Source: Dastarcus helophoroides (Eukaryota; Arthropoda; Insecta; Coleoptera; Bothrideridae). From it: a stretch of 64,000 nucleotides of DNA. Below, piece after piece: positions 47,900-58,407 of the stretch. The position numbers and the translations under genes were made by a program. The stretch lies in the NCBI GenBank assembly GCA_028583605.1, contig CM053325.1, forward strand, positions 38,367,435 through 38,431,434, in the 5' to 3' direction. The notes below the pieces were generated by a model that was given only the letters and a program-made list of their open reading frames with translations, ran no database searches and had not been told where the DNA came from. Positions within the stretch are counted from its first letter, which is position 1. Each line of letters starts with the position of its first letter.

Positions 47900-50508
47900 C
47901 ACAGGCCCACAAAAAAAAAAGTGGTGTGTGCTGGGTGTCGGACCCACATAGTCTGGCGTATTTTTTTCCGCTGAACACGAATCTGTAGTTTAAATTGGGG
48001 GTCAAACTGCTAAAAGTGGAGAAAAACCAAAAAAACCGATAAAAATCACGATCTCGTATTTTTTTCTGTATGATATTATCATCTTGCAGTTTCTACTTGT
48101 TTCTCTCTGTAATATCCAACCGTAATGTGCAAATACGTTAATTCACTACTTATTGTGTCTTATTTAAGTGTCACATAGATGATATTTTGTTTTTGACAAA
48201 AAATAAGGAAATGGTTAACTAAATCGGTACATTTACCGGCAGAAACCTGCTACTCCGGAATGATTGGACTACGATGACAACTGCCCTTTATCGGGATGTG
48301 TAGAATGATTCGCTAGTCAACATTTCGGCGTATCGAAGCCAGCGAAGGCGCGCTGTTTTGCAGGGAAGCGCTAGAATATGAGAATGATGCCGTAGTGTGT
48401 CCGACGACGAGTTGACATTGTCCTTGTCAAAGTCGGAAAGCCCTCATACTTAGGCCTAGGTATTCTAGCGTGCGGGGTTTATTTATTTTCATGGATTCTT
48501 CTACTGAAAATTTTGCTGGAACTTCTAGTACTCGTGGCAATCACAAATGTACTGGAAATCCCAATGCTTTTTGCTACGTTTGTGCAAAGTACATAGGGAT
48601 AAAAAATACAAAGAAACTAACAGATCGTTTCGTGACTTTGTATGAAAAGTGCTTCAATATGAAAGTTTCCCTCGATCTCAAAAATTGGATACCCAATTTT
48701 GTTTGTGGCTCATGTTATAATATGATCAATAGATTTGAAAAGCACCAGGTCAAGGCGAATCTTAAATTTAAAACTCCAGCGATATGGAAAAAGCCACTTG
48801 ATGCAAGTAATTGTTACTTTTGCACAACAAATGTCAACACTGTGGGCCGAATGCATAAGGATAAAATTTCTTATCCTTCTGTGTCAAGTGTTCAACAACC
48901 AGTTGCAAACTTCATAGAAGGTTTAGAAGATGACACGTCACAAGACAGTCTGACTAGTGGATTAGACACAATGGAAGTCGACGTCGATCCTGAAAATTCA
49001 GCTTTTATTGATAAAGAGTTTGATACTAGTAGTGAAAACATTTCTAGCGAATCTGAGGAAGAAGAGTTTTCGAGCAATGAAGAATACAGACCTATTGGTG
49101 AAGATCGGAAGCCGGAAAAATACGATCAAAAACATCTGAATGATTTATTCAGAGAGGCTAAACTCTCAAAAGAAGCGGCTGAAATATTGGCTTCGAATAT
49201 GAAAAAGAGAAATCTATTGACAAAAGGTACTAAAGTTTCGTTTTATCGGAATCGAGAAGAAGCCTTCCGTAAATATTTTGAAAAAAATGAAGATTTACTC
49301 TATTGCACTGATGTAAAAGGACTTATCGATGAATTTAAGCCAAATTTATATGAGCCAGAAAATTGGCGGTTATTCATTGATTCGTCTCAACAGAGTCTTA
49401 AGGCAGTCCTTCTCCACAACACCAACAAATTCGCTCCTCTACCTTTAGCCCACTCCACTGTACTTAAAGAAGAGTATTCAAACCTCGAAGTTGTCCTAAA
49501 GAAAATAAAGTACGAAGAACATAAGTGGCAAGTATGTGGTGATTTAAAAATTTTGTCCATGATCCTTGGACAGCAATCTGGATTCACAAAATATCCATGC
49601 TATTTGTGTATGTTTGACAGTAGGGATCGAAAAAATCACTACGTAAAAAAAGAATGGCCTTTACGATCTTCATTTAAGGTTGGATCACATAATATAATAA
49701 AGAAACCGCTTGTTGATCCAGCCAAAATTCTCATTCCTCCTCTTCATATAAAACTTGGCTTAATTAAACAGTATGTCAAAGCTCTTGATAAAGATGGTGA
49801 ATGTTTTACGTACCTGCGTACTGTGTTTAAAAAAAAATCTGATGCTAAACTAAGGGAAGGCATCTTCGATGGACCGGAAATCCGAAAGTTATTCAAAGAT
49901 GAAGGGTTTGTTGCAGTCATGGATGACCAAGAAAAGGCATCGTGGTTAAGTTTCAAGGAAGTGTGTACCAAATTTTTAGGCAATACCAAGGATGCTGATT
50001 ACAAAAGCATTGTGGCAAATATGATAAGAAATTTTCAGCATTCAGGTTGCCTAATGAATTTGAAAATGCACTTCCTTGATTCGCATCTTGACCAATTCCC
50101 GGAGAATAACGGAGACTTCAGTGAAGAGCAAGGAGAAAGATTTCACCAAGATCTCAAAGAGTTTGAACGGCGGTTTCAGGGACAGTGGGGAATAAATATG
50201 TTTGCAGATTACTGTTGGATGCTACACAGAGAAACTCAAGAAAAAGGAACAAAACGTAGCAGAAATCCACTTCACAGGTCATTTGAAGAAAAAAGGGTCA
50301 GGAAAAGACGAAAATTATAAGAATGATAATATCAAACAGAAAAAAATACGAGATCGTGATTTTTATCGGTTTTTTTTTGGTTTTTCTCTACTTTTAGCAG
50401 TTTGACCCCCAATTTAGACTACAGATTCGTGTTCAGCGGGAAAAAATACGCCGGACTATGTGGGTCCGACACCCAGCACACACCACTTTTTTTTTTTGTG
50501 GGCCTGTG
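47900..50508 (+). mobile_element. Intact TIR transposon, 2.6 kb, TTA target duplication
   Basis: Terminal inverted repeats of about 185 bases (47900-48083 and 50323-50508) differ at only about five positions plus A-run lengths. They begin CACAGGCCCAC. Both flanks are TTA (47897-47899 and 50509-50511). One uninterrupted gene (48491-50320) fills the inside, its stop three bases before the right repeat. High repeat identity and an open gene indicate recent insertion. The superfamily is not certain. Confidence 0.85.
48491..50320 (+). CDS. 609-residue probable transposase of unassigned DDE type
   Basis: An open frame from ATG 48491 (an in-frame GTG 21 bases earlier is less likely) to 50320. I recognise the family as one repeated in many arthropod genomes and usually annotated as uncharacterised. 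Visible parts: an N-terminal zinc-binding pattern with C28-x2-C31 and C72-x2-C75, spaced like a treble-clef (ZAD-like) domain; an acidic linker at about residues 170-200 (SESEEEEFSSNEEY); then a catalytic-looking domain. Candidate acidic triad: D297 in LFIDSS, D351 in CGDLK, and E549 in EEQGERFHQD. Shortly after D351 come C370-x2-C373 and H383, resembling the C/D(2)H signature of several DDE transposase superfamilies. The C-terminus is strongly basic (KRSRN...EEKRVRKRRKL), like a nuclear localisation signal. It presumably binds and moves its own terminal repeats. The triad assignment is inference. Confidence 0.75.
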   Translation: MDSSTENFAGTSSTRGNHKCTGNPNAFCYVCAKYIGIKNTKKLTDRFVTLYEKCFNMKVSLDLKNWIPNFVCGSCYNMINRFEKHQVKANLKFKTPAIWKKPLDASNCYFCTTNVNTVGRMHKDKISYPSVSSVQQPVANFIEGLEDDTSQDSLTSGLDTMEVDVDPENSAFIDKEFDTSSENISSESEEEEFSSNEEYRPIGEDRKPEKYDQKHLNDLFREAKLSKEAAEILASNMKKRNLLTKGTKVSFYRNREEAFRKYFEKNEDLLYCTDVKGLIDEFKPNLYEPENWRLFIDSSQQSLKAVLLHNTNKFAPLPLAHSTVLKEEYSNLEVVLKKIKYEEHKWQVCGDLKILSMILGQQSGFTKYPCYLCMFDSRDRKNHYVKKEWPLRSSFKVGSHNIIKKPLVDPAKILIPPLHIKLGLIKQYVKALDKDGECFTYLRTVFKKKSDAKLREGIFDGPEIRKLFKDEGFVAVMDDQEKASWLSFKEVCTKFLGNTKDADYKSIVANMIRNFQHSGCLMNLKMHFLDSHLDQFPENNGDFSEEQGERFHQDLKEFERRFQGQWGINMFADYCWMLHRETQEKGTKRSRNPLHRSFEEKRVRKRRKL

Positions 50509-51318
50509 TTATTTAAGCTTTTATTGCCTACAGTTAATTTCCTACTTGAACAAAAAAGAGATGTGTGATTCTTTTTATTTTGAAATTTATGTAAAATACC
50601 CCTGTAACGGCACAAAATTTTAAAAAATAAGTAATATAACTTTTTTCTTCTTTTTATGTGAAGAATCCAAAAATGATTAAAAAACATATAGTTCCCATTT
50701 AAAAAAATAGAGTTTTTTTGAATAAAACAAAAACAGCAAAGATTATAAATTTCTATCACCTTGTATAATAAATGTAAAATCTGATTACGTTATTATAGTA
50801 TTTATAATATTCCGTGACTTCAACCCAAATTTTATGTTTTTACTGCAAATAATAAAAAAGCTACAAAGAGTTAAAATAACCCTCTTTTCTGTCATTTTTT
50901 TCGAAAAATTGAAATATCTTTAAAACTATCAACAGTAGCAATAAACATGTATACATAAACTCACCTTATTTTCTTACGTAAAATCCAAATAAAATATATA
51001 ATTTGTGGGTTGCCATTTAAAATAAGAAAGTTGATGTGTACTTCCGGTATAATCGGTAGTGGGGGAAGTAGAAAATATTTTTAGAAGATAGTTTAACCCC
51101 GATTAGCCCCATCGACAAAATCAGTTTGCCTTTATAATAAGTAGTACTCTATATAAAGGTAACCTCCCAACTAAAAAAAAACACCCAGTATACTAAGAAT
51201 ATTCACTTCGTGCATAATCGACCGCATCCGAACGCGCATGCGCATCTAATCATACACGTCGTAGTGTCACAATTCCTTATCTATCAACCTTAACTATTTT
51301 TAACAGCCCAGCGCAACC

Positions 51319-52729
51319 CAGGGTGTCGGAACTGGGATTTGTCTGCGCAAGTAGGCGTTTGAGTACTAAGAGATGGCAAAAGATGGTGCTGATATCACAA
51401 CAAAGATATGTGCATCTCTTTCTATCACATTGTTAATTTGACATTAATGACATTTAATATAATTGACATTTACTATGTCAATGTCAAAAGCTGTTGTCAT
51501 TTAAAACTTTCATCAATAGATGTCTCTTTCAATGTAAAATCTGGGAATTTATAATTTTAAACGTTGATTCATTGGTAATATTGTTTGAATGTCATTTTAA
51601 AAATTGCTGACCATTCAAATTTTGTCTTCCATTTATTGCAGTGTATTCTTTGTTTATTTTGATATAAATATTCTTTCTGTTTGTCTTAAATGTTGTTGTT
51701 TTTCGTAATTGAAAACTACTTTACACTCTTATTGAGTTTATGCGTTCAACAATAGAACTGACGCCTGCTACAAGGTAAGAAATCTTAATAATTGCTCACT
51801 GAATTCATAACATTTATATGCTTTATGGGAAAGAAAATCTAACAATAAAAATTGCTTTAGGTGAGCGTACTAGCTGAAAATTGTGTAAGGAATATTAGAG
51901 TTGGAGAATCAATAACCAGGAGGCTGTTTGAAATTGAAAAGGAGAAATTTATTCAAGGAGCTACCACTAAAACTTAGGAAACTTATACTGCTAACGTTAA
52001 ATTTATCAAGTTAGTATCTAAAAATGTGTTTTAATAATGATTACTTATATATTTTAGTACTTTAAACCTATTTAAAAATAGCTACACGTAATTGTCAACA
52101 GAGTTTATATTATATCATAACAAAAATTCTATCAATTATGAAACAAATTATGCCGAATCCATATCAATAAAAATTTGTGTTGTTACGTTTTCCACACAGG
52201 GTCAATTGTTTTGTGATGTTAATGTGCGTTCTAATCCCTTCAAATACAGTGCAAAAATCGTAAATATAACCTAACTTTTTGTGCAAATACAACATACATT
52301 TTTATTTATGTGCATCGAGCTTTAGATATAGTAATTTAAAATAAAATGTTGAAATAATGTCAAAAATAAATAATTTTTTAATACATAGAATTTTATAAGT
52401 GACTGCCTTATAATTTGCCTTATATCCATAATATAAATCCAAATTTTTATAGTATTGCACGGTATTAAATATTTGTGATTTAAAATATGTGGCCTAGTAC
52501 ATTTTATATATGTATAACATATTTTAAATATACAATTTATTCTGTGCAATATTCGAAATAATTTTAAAAATATTTTGAAGTTCCCGCGTTCTGAAAAAAA
52601 GCTACAGTTTCCTGTAATACTGACATTGACAGTTAAGATATAGGGATAAGAGATTCCCATAGATGGCGGTGAAAACAGTATCTCATCTCTTTCTAAAGGA
52701 GTAGGGCATCTTTTTTGATCTTGTCTTTG
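51319..52729. mobile_element. hAT-like insertion, 1.41 kb, 8-bp duplication
   Basis: The ends are CAGGGTGTCG and, inverted, CAAAGACAAG. The eight flanking bases are identical on both sides (GCGCAACC at 51311-51318 and 52730-52737). Removing it restores the left arm of the Penelope element, which pairs with the right arm. The interior has no transposase; the open frame at 52322-52735 is not recognisable. Confidence 0.75.
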
Positions 52730-52759
52730 GCGCAACCATTCATAAGGTTGTCTCCAGCC

Positions 52760-53989
52760 TTATGGATGGCCAATTAACATATAATTCTTATTTACTACTC
52801 TTAACACTTTAATATTATTATCTATCCTACGGTTTAATTCAAAAGCATGTCTAGCCACACTTGACTTCTCAGTTCTTCCGTACCTCAAATGAGTCAAATG
52901 CTCCTTCAGTCGGATTTTAAGACATCGTCTAGTTTGCCCGACATACTTTTGAGGACAATCCCTACATGAAATTTGGTAAATACCGGACTTATCCGTTTGC
53001 TCTACTTTATTCTTTAAACTACCCGAAAGCGAATTTAATTTTCTGTTAGAACTATAAACAACCCGAAAACCCTGTTTACATAAAATTCCACCCAAACCAT
53101 GCGTAAGCGAGGGTTCAAATGGAAATGAGACGAACTTGAAGTTTTTGTTTTCATCAGCTCAGAAAGTTGTGATATTTACCAATTCACATTTGAATTTTTT
53201 CTTATTAATAATTTTATAAATAATATTTGGATCGAATCCATTAACTTCAGCTATATGTTTAATTGTCTACGACTCTTTTCCGAATCTTTCCCTATTAAGA
53301 GGAAGAGTCAGAAAGCGATGGGCAAGAAAGTTGAAGCTTGCCATTTTGTGTTGTATGCAATGGTTTGAATCAGAAGTTATATAGCGAAAGGTATTAGAAT
53401 CTTTTCTGTATACATTAAATTTCAATCTATTTTTATTTCTAATAACTAAAGTGTCTAAAAATGGCAAGCTGCTTCTTTTTCCAACTCTATGGTGAATTTA
53501 ACTGTTGGAAAACGTGAATTTAATACATCAATGAAATTATCTAAATTTTGATTTGTTGTGTCAAAAACAGCAAAAATGTCATCTACATATCTAATCCCAT
53601 ACCCTAGGAAACAAACTACATTCATTTTTAAAACGATTTTCAAAAACACTCATGAAGAGCTCAGCCATGAAAGGTGACAAAGGATTTCCCATGGCTGCAC
53701 CCTCAAGTTGTTGATAAAACTCGTTATTAATCTAGAAATAATTTTGATCCATACATATTTTCGTTAATGAAATATATTCGTCAATAATTTTACCTGATAG
53801 GTTATTAAATTCCAGCAGATCTCGAAGGTATAATAAGGTTTGTGGTATGGGTACACTGGGAAAGAGGGAAGAAACATCAAAAGAAACCAGCATTTCACCC
53901 TCCGACAACTCTTCATTCTGAATTTTCTTCACATACTCTTGGAAATTCTTGACTGACAAAGTGAGTTGTTGGAATTCCATGCCATCCAT
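52760..53989 (-). pseudogene. Penelope-like reverse transcriptase with GIY-YIG endonuclease
   Basis: Reading the minus strand from 53989: MLVSFDVSSLFPSVP (RT motif A), EGAAMGNPLSPFMAELFM (motif B), a frameshift, YVDDIFAVFD (catalytic motif C), then FLDTLVIR and a further break. The C-terminal domain (from 53095) reads SGIYQISCRDC, KYVGQTRRCLKIRLKEHL, which is the GIY-YIG nuclease unique to Penelope-like elements. The product would be a target-primed reverse transcriptase. Stops after NYF near 53732, a frameshift near 53640 and a break near 53460 inactivate it, and the N-terminus is missing. Confidence 0.85.
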
Positions 53990-54193
53990 AAGGCTGGAGA
54001 CAACCTTATGAATGGTTGCGCCGGGCCTTTAGGCCATTCGTCTCTGTTAAAAATAGTTAAGGTTGATAGATAAGGAATTGTGACACTACGACGTGTATAA
54101 TTAGATGCGCATGCGTGTTCGGATGCGGTCGATCATGTACGAAGTGAATATTCTTAGTATATAAGGTTAAATTTTAAGATTGGGTGTTAGTAT

Positions 54194-54234
54194 CTCTCTG
54201 AAGATGACAGCTTGGCTGTCGAAACGCGTTAGAG
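54194..54234 (+). ncRNA. Hammerhead-like hairpin beside the Penelope element (best copy)
   Basis: Stem I CUCU/AGAG, core CUGAAGA, extra U, stem II GACAGC-UUG-GCUGUC (six perfect pairs), GAAA, stem III ACG/CGU, cleavage base U. Only the extra base departs from a type I hammerhead. Sister copies are near 6453, 6526 and 59499, where stem II keeps its pairing despite base changes. Confidence 0.5.
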
Positions 54235-54846
54235 CAACGTTTGTTGTGTCTTTTAATCTTTCTTGGTTTCAGGGGATAAGTTCTGTATTTCAATTTTTGA
54301 AGATAACCAAGGACCAGTCCGTTCCACCATCATTATTTCTTTCATAAATTATTTTCCGAAAATTTGAGTTCATAAAACGCATTAGGGGAAGCAGAGGTAT
54401 TGGAGTTCAATTATAAAAACGACATAGAAAAATGTCATGGGGGTCGAAAGGCGGGGGGTTTACTGTAGAAATAATAAAGTGGGTGTGTTTGTTTGCGGCT
54501 TCCCTCATCTAAATTTTGTCAATTAGTTTTTGGCAATAAGTCCATAATTTTAATAATTATTTATTATTGCTACTAATATTTTAGGTATGAAGGCATTCTA
54601 TTTAACCATGACGTAAATACTTTTCAATGATTTTAACTACATGTTTTTGGATTTCAACTTTAACACAAAATGATCGTTTGGCGTAATACCGTTCAAGTGA
54701 CCCTTAAGCGATGTTTTACATTTTTTCAACAGATATATCCAGAAACTAAAGGAAATCAAAAAGTAATAAGCCTAGAAAAAATTACAAAAATAATATAAGT
54801 AATAACAAAAAAAGCAGTAAATTATAAGAATAAGAAAGAAAAATTT

Positions 54847-55048
54847 TACAGACGTAAAGCTTCGCAGGAAAGTTCTTCGGAGACCGAACATGAAGAAAAT
54901 CAAAATCTTTGTAATAGTGGTGAAATGGACGTGGACGATGAAAACTATAATAAATGCAATATTTACCAAAGCTTTGGATGAAATAACGAAATATGGTATC
55001 ACTGTATTACATATAGCTCATGCTATATGTTCTGCATATGGGATAGTA
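54847..55048 (+). pseudogene. pogo/Tigger-type transposase C-terminal tail
   Basis: Reads YRRKASQESSSETEHEENQN, then LCNSGEMDVDDENYNKCNIY, QSFG, a stop, NNEIWYHCITYSSCYMFCIW, DS. The acidic linker followed by C..C..FG.NNEIWY.C..C..W.H..C is the PHD-like tail common in pogo-type (DDE_1) transposases. Several cysteines are lost and one stop is present. No upstream catalytic domain was found. Confidence 0.5.
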
Positions 55049-55059
55049 TCCTTTTCTTA

Positions 55060-56189
55060 AGAGCACATCTATGATTTGTATGATTACTCATACCTATTAT
55101 TTCCAGTAAAAAAAAATTATGCGTAATTGTAAATGTAGACTTTAATTTGGTTGCTTAAAGTCATAAAGTCGATCTCTTTACTATTTTACAAATATCTCTA
55201 TAACATTCAAGCAATCCTCCTTGAAGGTCATTACCGCGTTACCTAATCGGTATTACGCATAGTATGGGGTAAATTTGTTTTTTTTTTAATAAGTTTTATT
55301 ACTAATTTTTGGTAGAAATACGTTTTGTACTGAAGCGTTGATTATTGAATAGTTAAAGTTTTGTTATTTTGTCAGACTTTAAGTATAGATCAAAATATTA
55401 AAAAAATAAAGCGCTTTTTCTTTAAGTGAACGGCATTCCCCCTGCTTCCTCTAGTAACTTTGTTCCATATCAAACTTGAAATTCGATTTTACTTTGGAGA
55501 CTGAATTGATAAAATCGCTCAAACACGAGTGTAATAATTTTTTTCGTAAAATATTTACACGGAAATGTAGGTTTCAAAATGTGTTATTAATTCTGTTCCA
55601 TGCTAATTTCGAAACTTCATTTCACCCCTTTTAACCCTTCTAGAGGATGAATTTCAAAAAAATTCCTTTCTATTGCTCATATACACTAATAAGGCAATGT
55701 TCTGTCCAAATGTTGTGTTTCGAACTTCAGCAGTTGTGCGTTGATGATTAGATTTTTCAGTCGACCAGAAGTTTTCTCTTTATAATATTAGTATATAGAT
55801 ATAAACACTGGAAATAATAATTTTAATTTACAAATTATGAAATTTTTATTTTTGATATTATAAAATTAATTTGAAAATTCTAAAAAAGACTGTTATATCA
55901 TTGTTTTGAGTTTTCACTTCTATCGGCAATCCCTAGAATGGCCCATTTTTAAACTTTTTTTCAATCGCATTCAAAATCTGTAGAGCTGTAAGTTCCTAGG
56001 CTAAATATGCGCTGAACCAAAATAGTATTACATTTTCGCTTATTTTTTGGTATTGGATTATTAAAGTAAGGTAAAACTCGGATGTAAAAGGTCAAAAATA
56101 TAAATACTGAGGTGCACGATTACTATGCAAATGTTTTATAACTCAATTTTAATTTCAGCTCATCTTTTTTTTGACAAACCGCCTTCTAG
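55060..56189. other. Upstream region of CTL gene 2
   Basis: AT-rich. It contains TTCACCCCTTTTAACCCTTC-type dispersed repeat words (55620-55650). An acceptor-like CCTTCTAG lies at 56182-56189 just before the start codon, so a 5' untranslated exon probably lies further upstream. No promoter can be identified. Confidence 0.4.
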
Positions 56190-56195
56190 TTCCAG

Positions 56196-56234
56196 ATGGA
56201 CGCCCAAGAAAGTCAAGCGGCCACTATGGAAGAG
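56196..56234 (+). CDS. CTL gene 2, first coding exon
   Basis: ATG starts MDAQESQAATMEE, followed directly by a donor GTTAGT; phase 0. Preceded by a polypyrimidine tract and TTCTAG. Short cytosolic N-terminus of a second choline transporter-like gene. Confidence 0.75.
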
Positions 56235-56697
56235 GTTAGTAAACTTTTGACATATTTCAGAAAAAAATTATTTCATAAATTTTGAGCATTTTTCGAAATT
56301 TGAATTTTAATCAGTCGGACACAAATGCAACAACAAAAACGCTTTGTGTTGTTTAATTAAAATCTTTCCTGGAATTTGATTTTAAACCAGTAATAACAAT
56401 CAGGCATCCTCCTCGTTTTATAATTAAAAAATTGTTTTGGTCAATTAATATAAGATTGCTGTTAAGCGAAAGTGGTCCAGTCGAGATGATAAATGAACGA
56501 ATATTTACGAAATTGTTTACTGTTTTTTTATACAGATTGTTAATAATACGATAATTTAGTTTTCCGTGGTAAATTTTTTAGGCAATATCATATTTTTTTA
56601 ATCAAACTTCAAATGCTCATTACTGTCAGTTGCCAACGCAGATAAAACAAAAGCGATCTATTTGTTCTTATAACGACTAACTTGAATTTATTTTCAG

Positions 56698-56823
56698 TTA
56701 GCGAAATTCAGGAAAGTGCCCTTTACCCCAATGATGGAATTAGAAATTCCAACACCTCACCAGTACAGGAGATTTACCGATAAAAAATATTTTATACTGC
56801 TGCTTGCAATTACTGCGATTTGG
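56698..56823 (+). CDS. CTL gene 2, second coding exon
   Basis: Reads LAKFRKVPFTPMMELEIPTP, then HQYRRFTDKKYFILLLAITA, IW, with phase 0 at both ends. The R..TDKK..ILL pattern is the CTL N-terminus running into the first membrane helix. The next exon should begin like exon A of gene 1 (LPLVIYSSVYSNIQRL), but none is visible before 64000. It is a tandem paralogue of the gene at 4767-31164, or an alternative 5' end of a further copy downstream. Confidence 0.8.
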
Positions 56824-58394
56824 GTAAGTATTCGACATTGAATTTGGAATGTTTTTTTCCGCTCGTGCCATTCACGTGAATAACCGACGCGCGACGTCGC
56901 AATTGAGTGGGTATACAATCTTGTATAACACGACGCTTCACCTAGAAATTCAAGGACACACGAGACGTAAAGTCAACGCCCCTTCTCAATAGGTGCGTCA
57001 TATCGTAATTGAATTAATCATCAGTGGCGTACGTTTATTTTTTAATTCGATGTATTCAGATCAGTAGATTCACCTCAAATTTTAGGACTATGTGTACTTA
57101 ATTATTTCATGTGATGAAATACATGTTAAAACTATGCTACTTTCTATATCTTTGTAGCATATGCATACTACATGTAGAAAACTACCAAAAACCGAAAAAA
57201 TGTATGAAAAAATTATTGGTGTTTTAAATATACTTACGAAAGTAGTGAGCAAAGAAAGAGATAAATTATCAAAATTAAATAATTCAATTAGACGCTATGA
57301 TTTTTGTCCATATGTGTGTGTTTCCTTTTATTCGATACAGCCTTCATATAGGATGCCCATTTTTCGACTCTCATCGCCGGTCATCAGAGCTTTACTTATT
57401 TGGAGAGTTCGAATGTTGGTTACATTATGGCAAAGTTCATAACTATTAAACTTTATTAACGATTAAAACAACAACAAATGTCAATATGGCAAAGTTGCGT
57501 ATTTTAATGTTTAACGATACTCAAAAAAAAATATTAAGTAAAATGATACATTTCGAGTTATGTACTTGCAAATAAAAATGAATAAACAAAAACCAATGGA
57601 ATTTACTCTTTTGCCCCTTTCAGTGGCGTAACTAGGTTCCTTCTGCAAGAAATTCTATTAAAAAAAAATCCCCTTTTTATTTTATTTGGGCTTATTGCCA
57701 CGCATGTTTTCATGCCAAACCTAAAAAGGGTGTTGCGATTTTTTTAAAATTATATAATAGGAGGTTCAAGGACTGTTTTCTGAAATTTCGGCAATTTTAT
57801 TGTATAAACTTTGACAATTTTAGGAGAAAGTTAAAATCCGAAATTAAATTCAAAGTTTAAAGGTTCCATTTAAAACTTGAAGTTTCCAGAATGAAAGAAA
57901 AATTAAATGAAGAATTTTTTAGAAATGTTGCATGTTTTTTTTTTCAAAATCTGGCAATTTCGAGTTATACATCGAAATCTCTGGTTGAAAATAAACAAAA
58001 ATTCCGTAAGTGGTCTTTTAATCTTGACATTCCAATCGCCCATGTCACACTTCCTCACAAGTCAATTGAGTCAATTTTTTTAACATTGAGTTAATTGACT
58101 TGCAAGGTTAATTAAATTGATCCCTGCCTAAAATAATGTCACACCTAACTTAATTCTTCCAAAATTTACATTCTGTTACTGGGCACAAAAATATAAGGTT
58201 TTAAAAAAATTTCCGCTTTTACGCTGCATGTCTCCGAAAATTGACTAAAAATCAAAAATTTGCCTGACCTTATTGTATCAGGCCACTCGCAATTTCACGC
58301 GTAGTCCCGTTTTGCACATATCCATTATGCCTGAATGATGTATATAGACGTTGAAATTTCGAGTGTGAAATAAACCTCTCTAGATATTTCCGAC
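56824..58394. other. Intron of CTL gene 2, no feature recognised
   Basis: A GC-richer patch at 56870-57010 and CAGTGGCGTA words at 57025 and 57621 look like transposon ends. No coding exon was found. Confidence 0.4.
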
Positions 58395-58407
58395 ATATTG
58401 AAGATTT

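Larger units (their letters stand above)
47314..51088. repeat. Large palindrome hosting a nested transposon
   Basis: The arms 47314-47775 and 50644-51088 are inverted copies. Shared words include CTTCCGGTATAACCGG-like, TTCTTATTTTAAAT, AGAGGGTTATTTT and TCATTTTTGGATTC. The centre, outside the nested transposon, is only about 260 bases. The arms contain the AAATAAGAAAGTTG word of the small element at 2363, so this is probably a related fold-back element of about 1.2 kb before insertion. Confidence 0.7.
51189..54330 (-). mobile_element. Penelope-like retroelement with inverted arms
   Basis: A minus-strand reverse transcriptase/GIY-YIG remnant (52760-53989) sits between inverted arms. The inner arms are identical over 42 bases (52729-52770 against 53978-54019, containing CATAAGGTTGTCTCCAGCCT). 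The outer arms are 51189-51310 against 54029-54163, containing CAATTCCTTATCTATCAACC. Inverted pseudo-LTR-like arms are a known Penelope arrangement. A hammerhead-like hairpin follows at 54194-54234, with TTTCAGGGGATAAG beyond it. A hAT-like insertion splits the left arm. Confidence 0.75.

Noticed and set aside
52322..52735. 137-codon minus-strand open frame upstream of the Penelope GIY-YIG domain
   Set aside because: It lies wholly or nearly wholly inside the hAT-like insertion and shows no recognisable motif.
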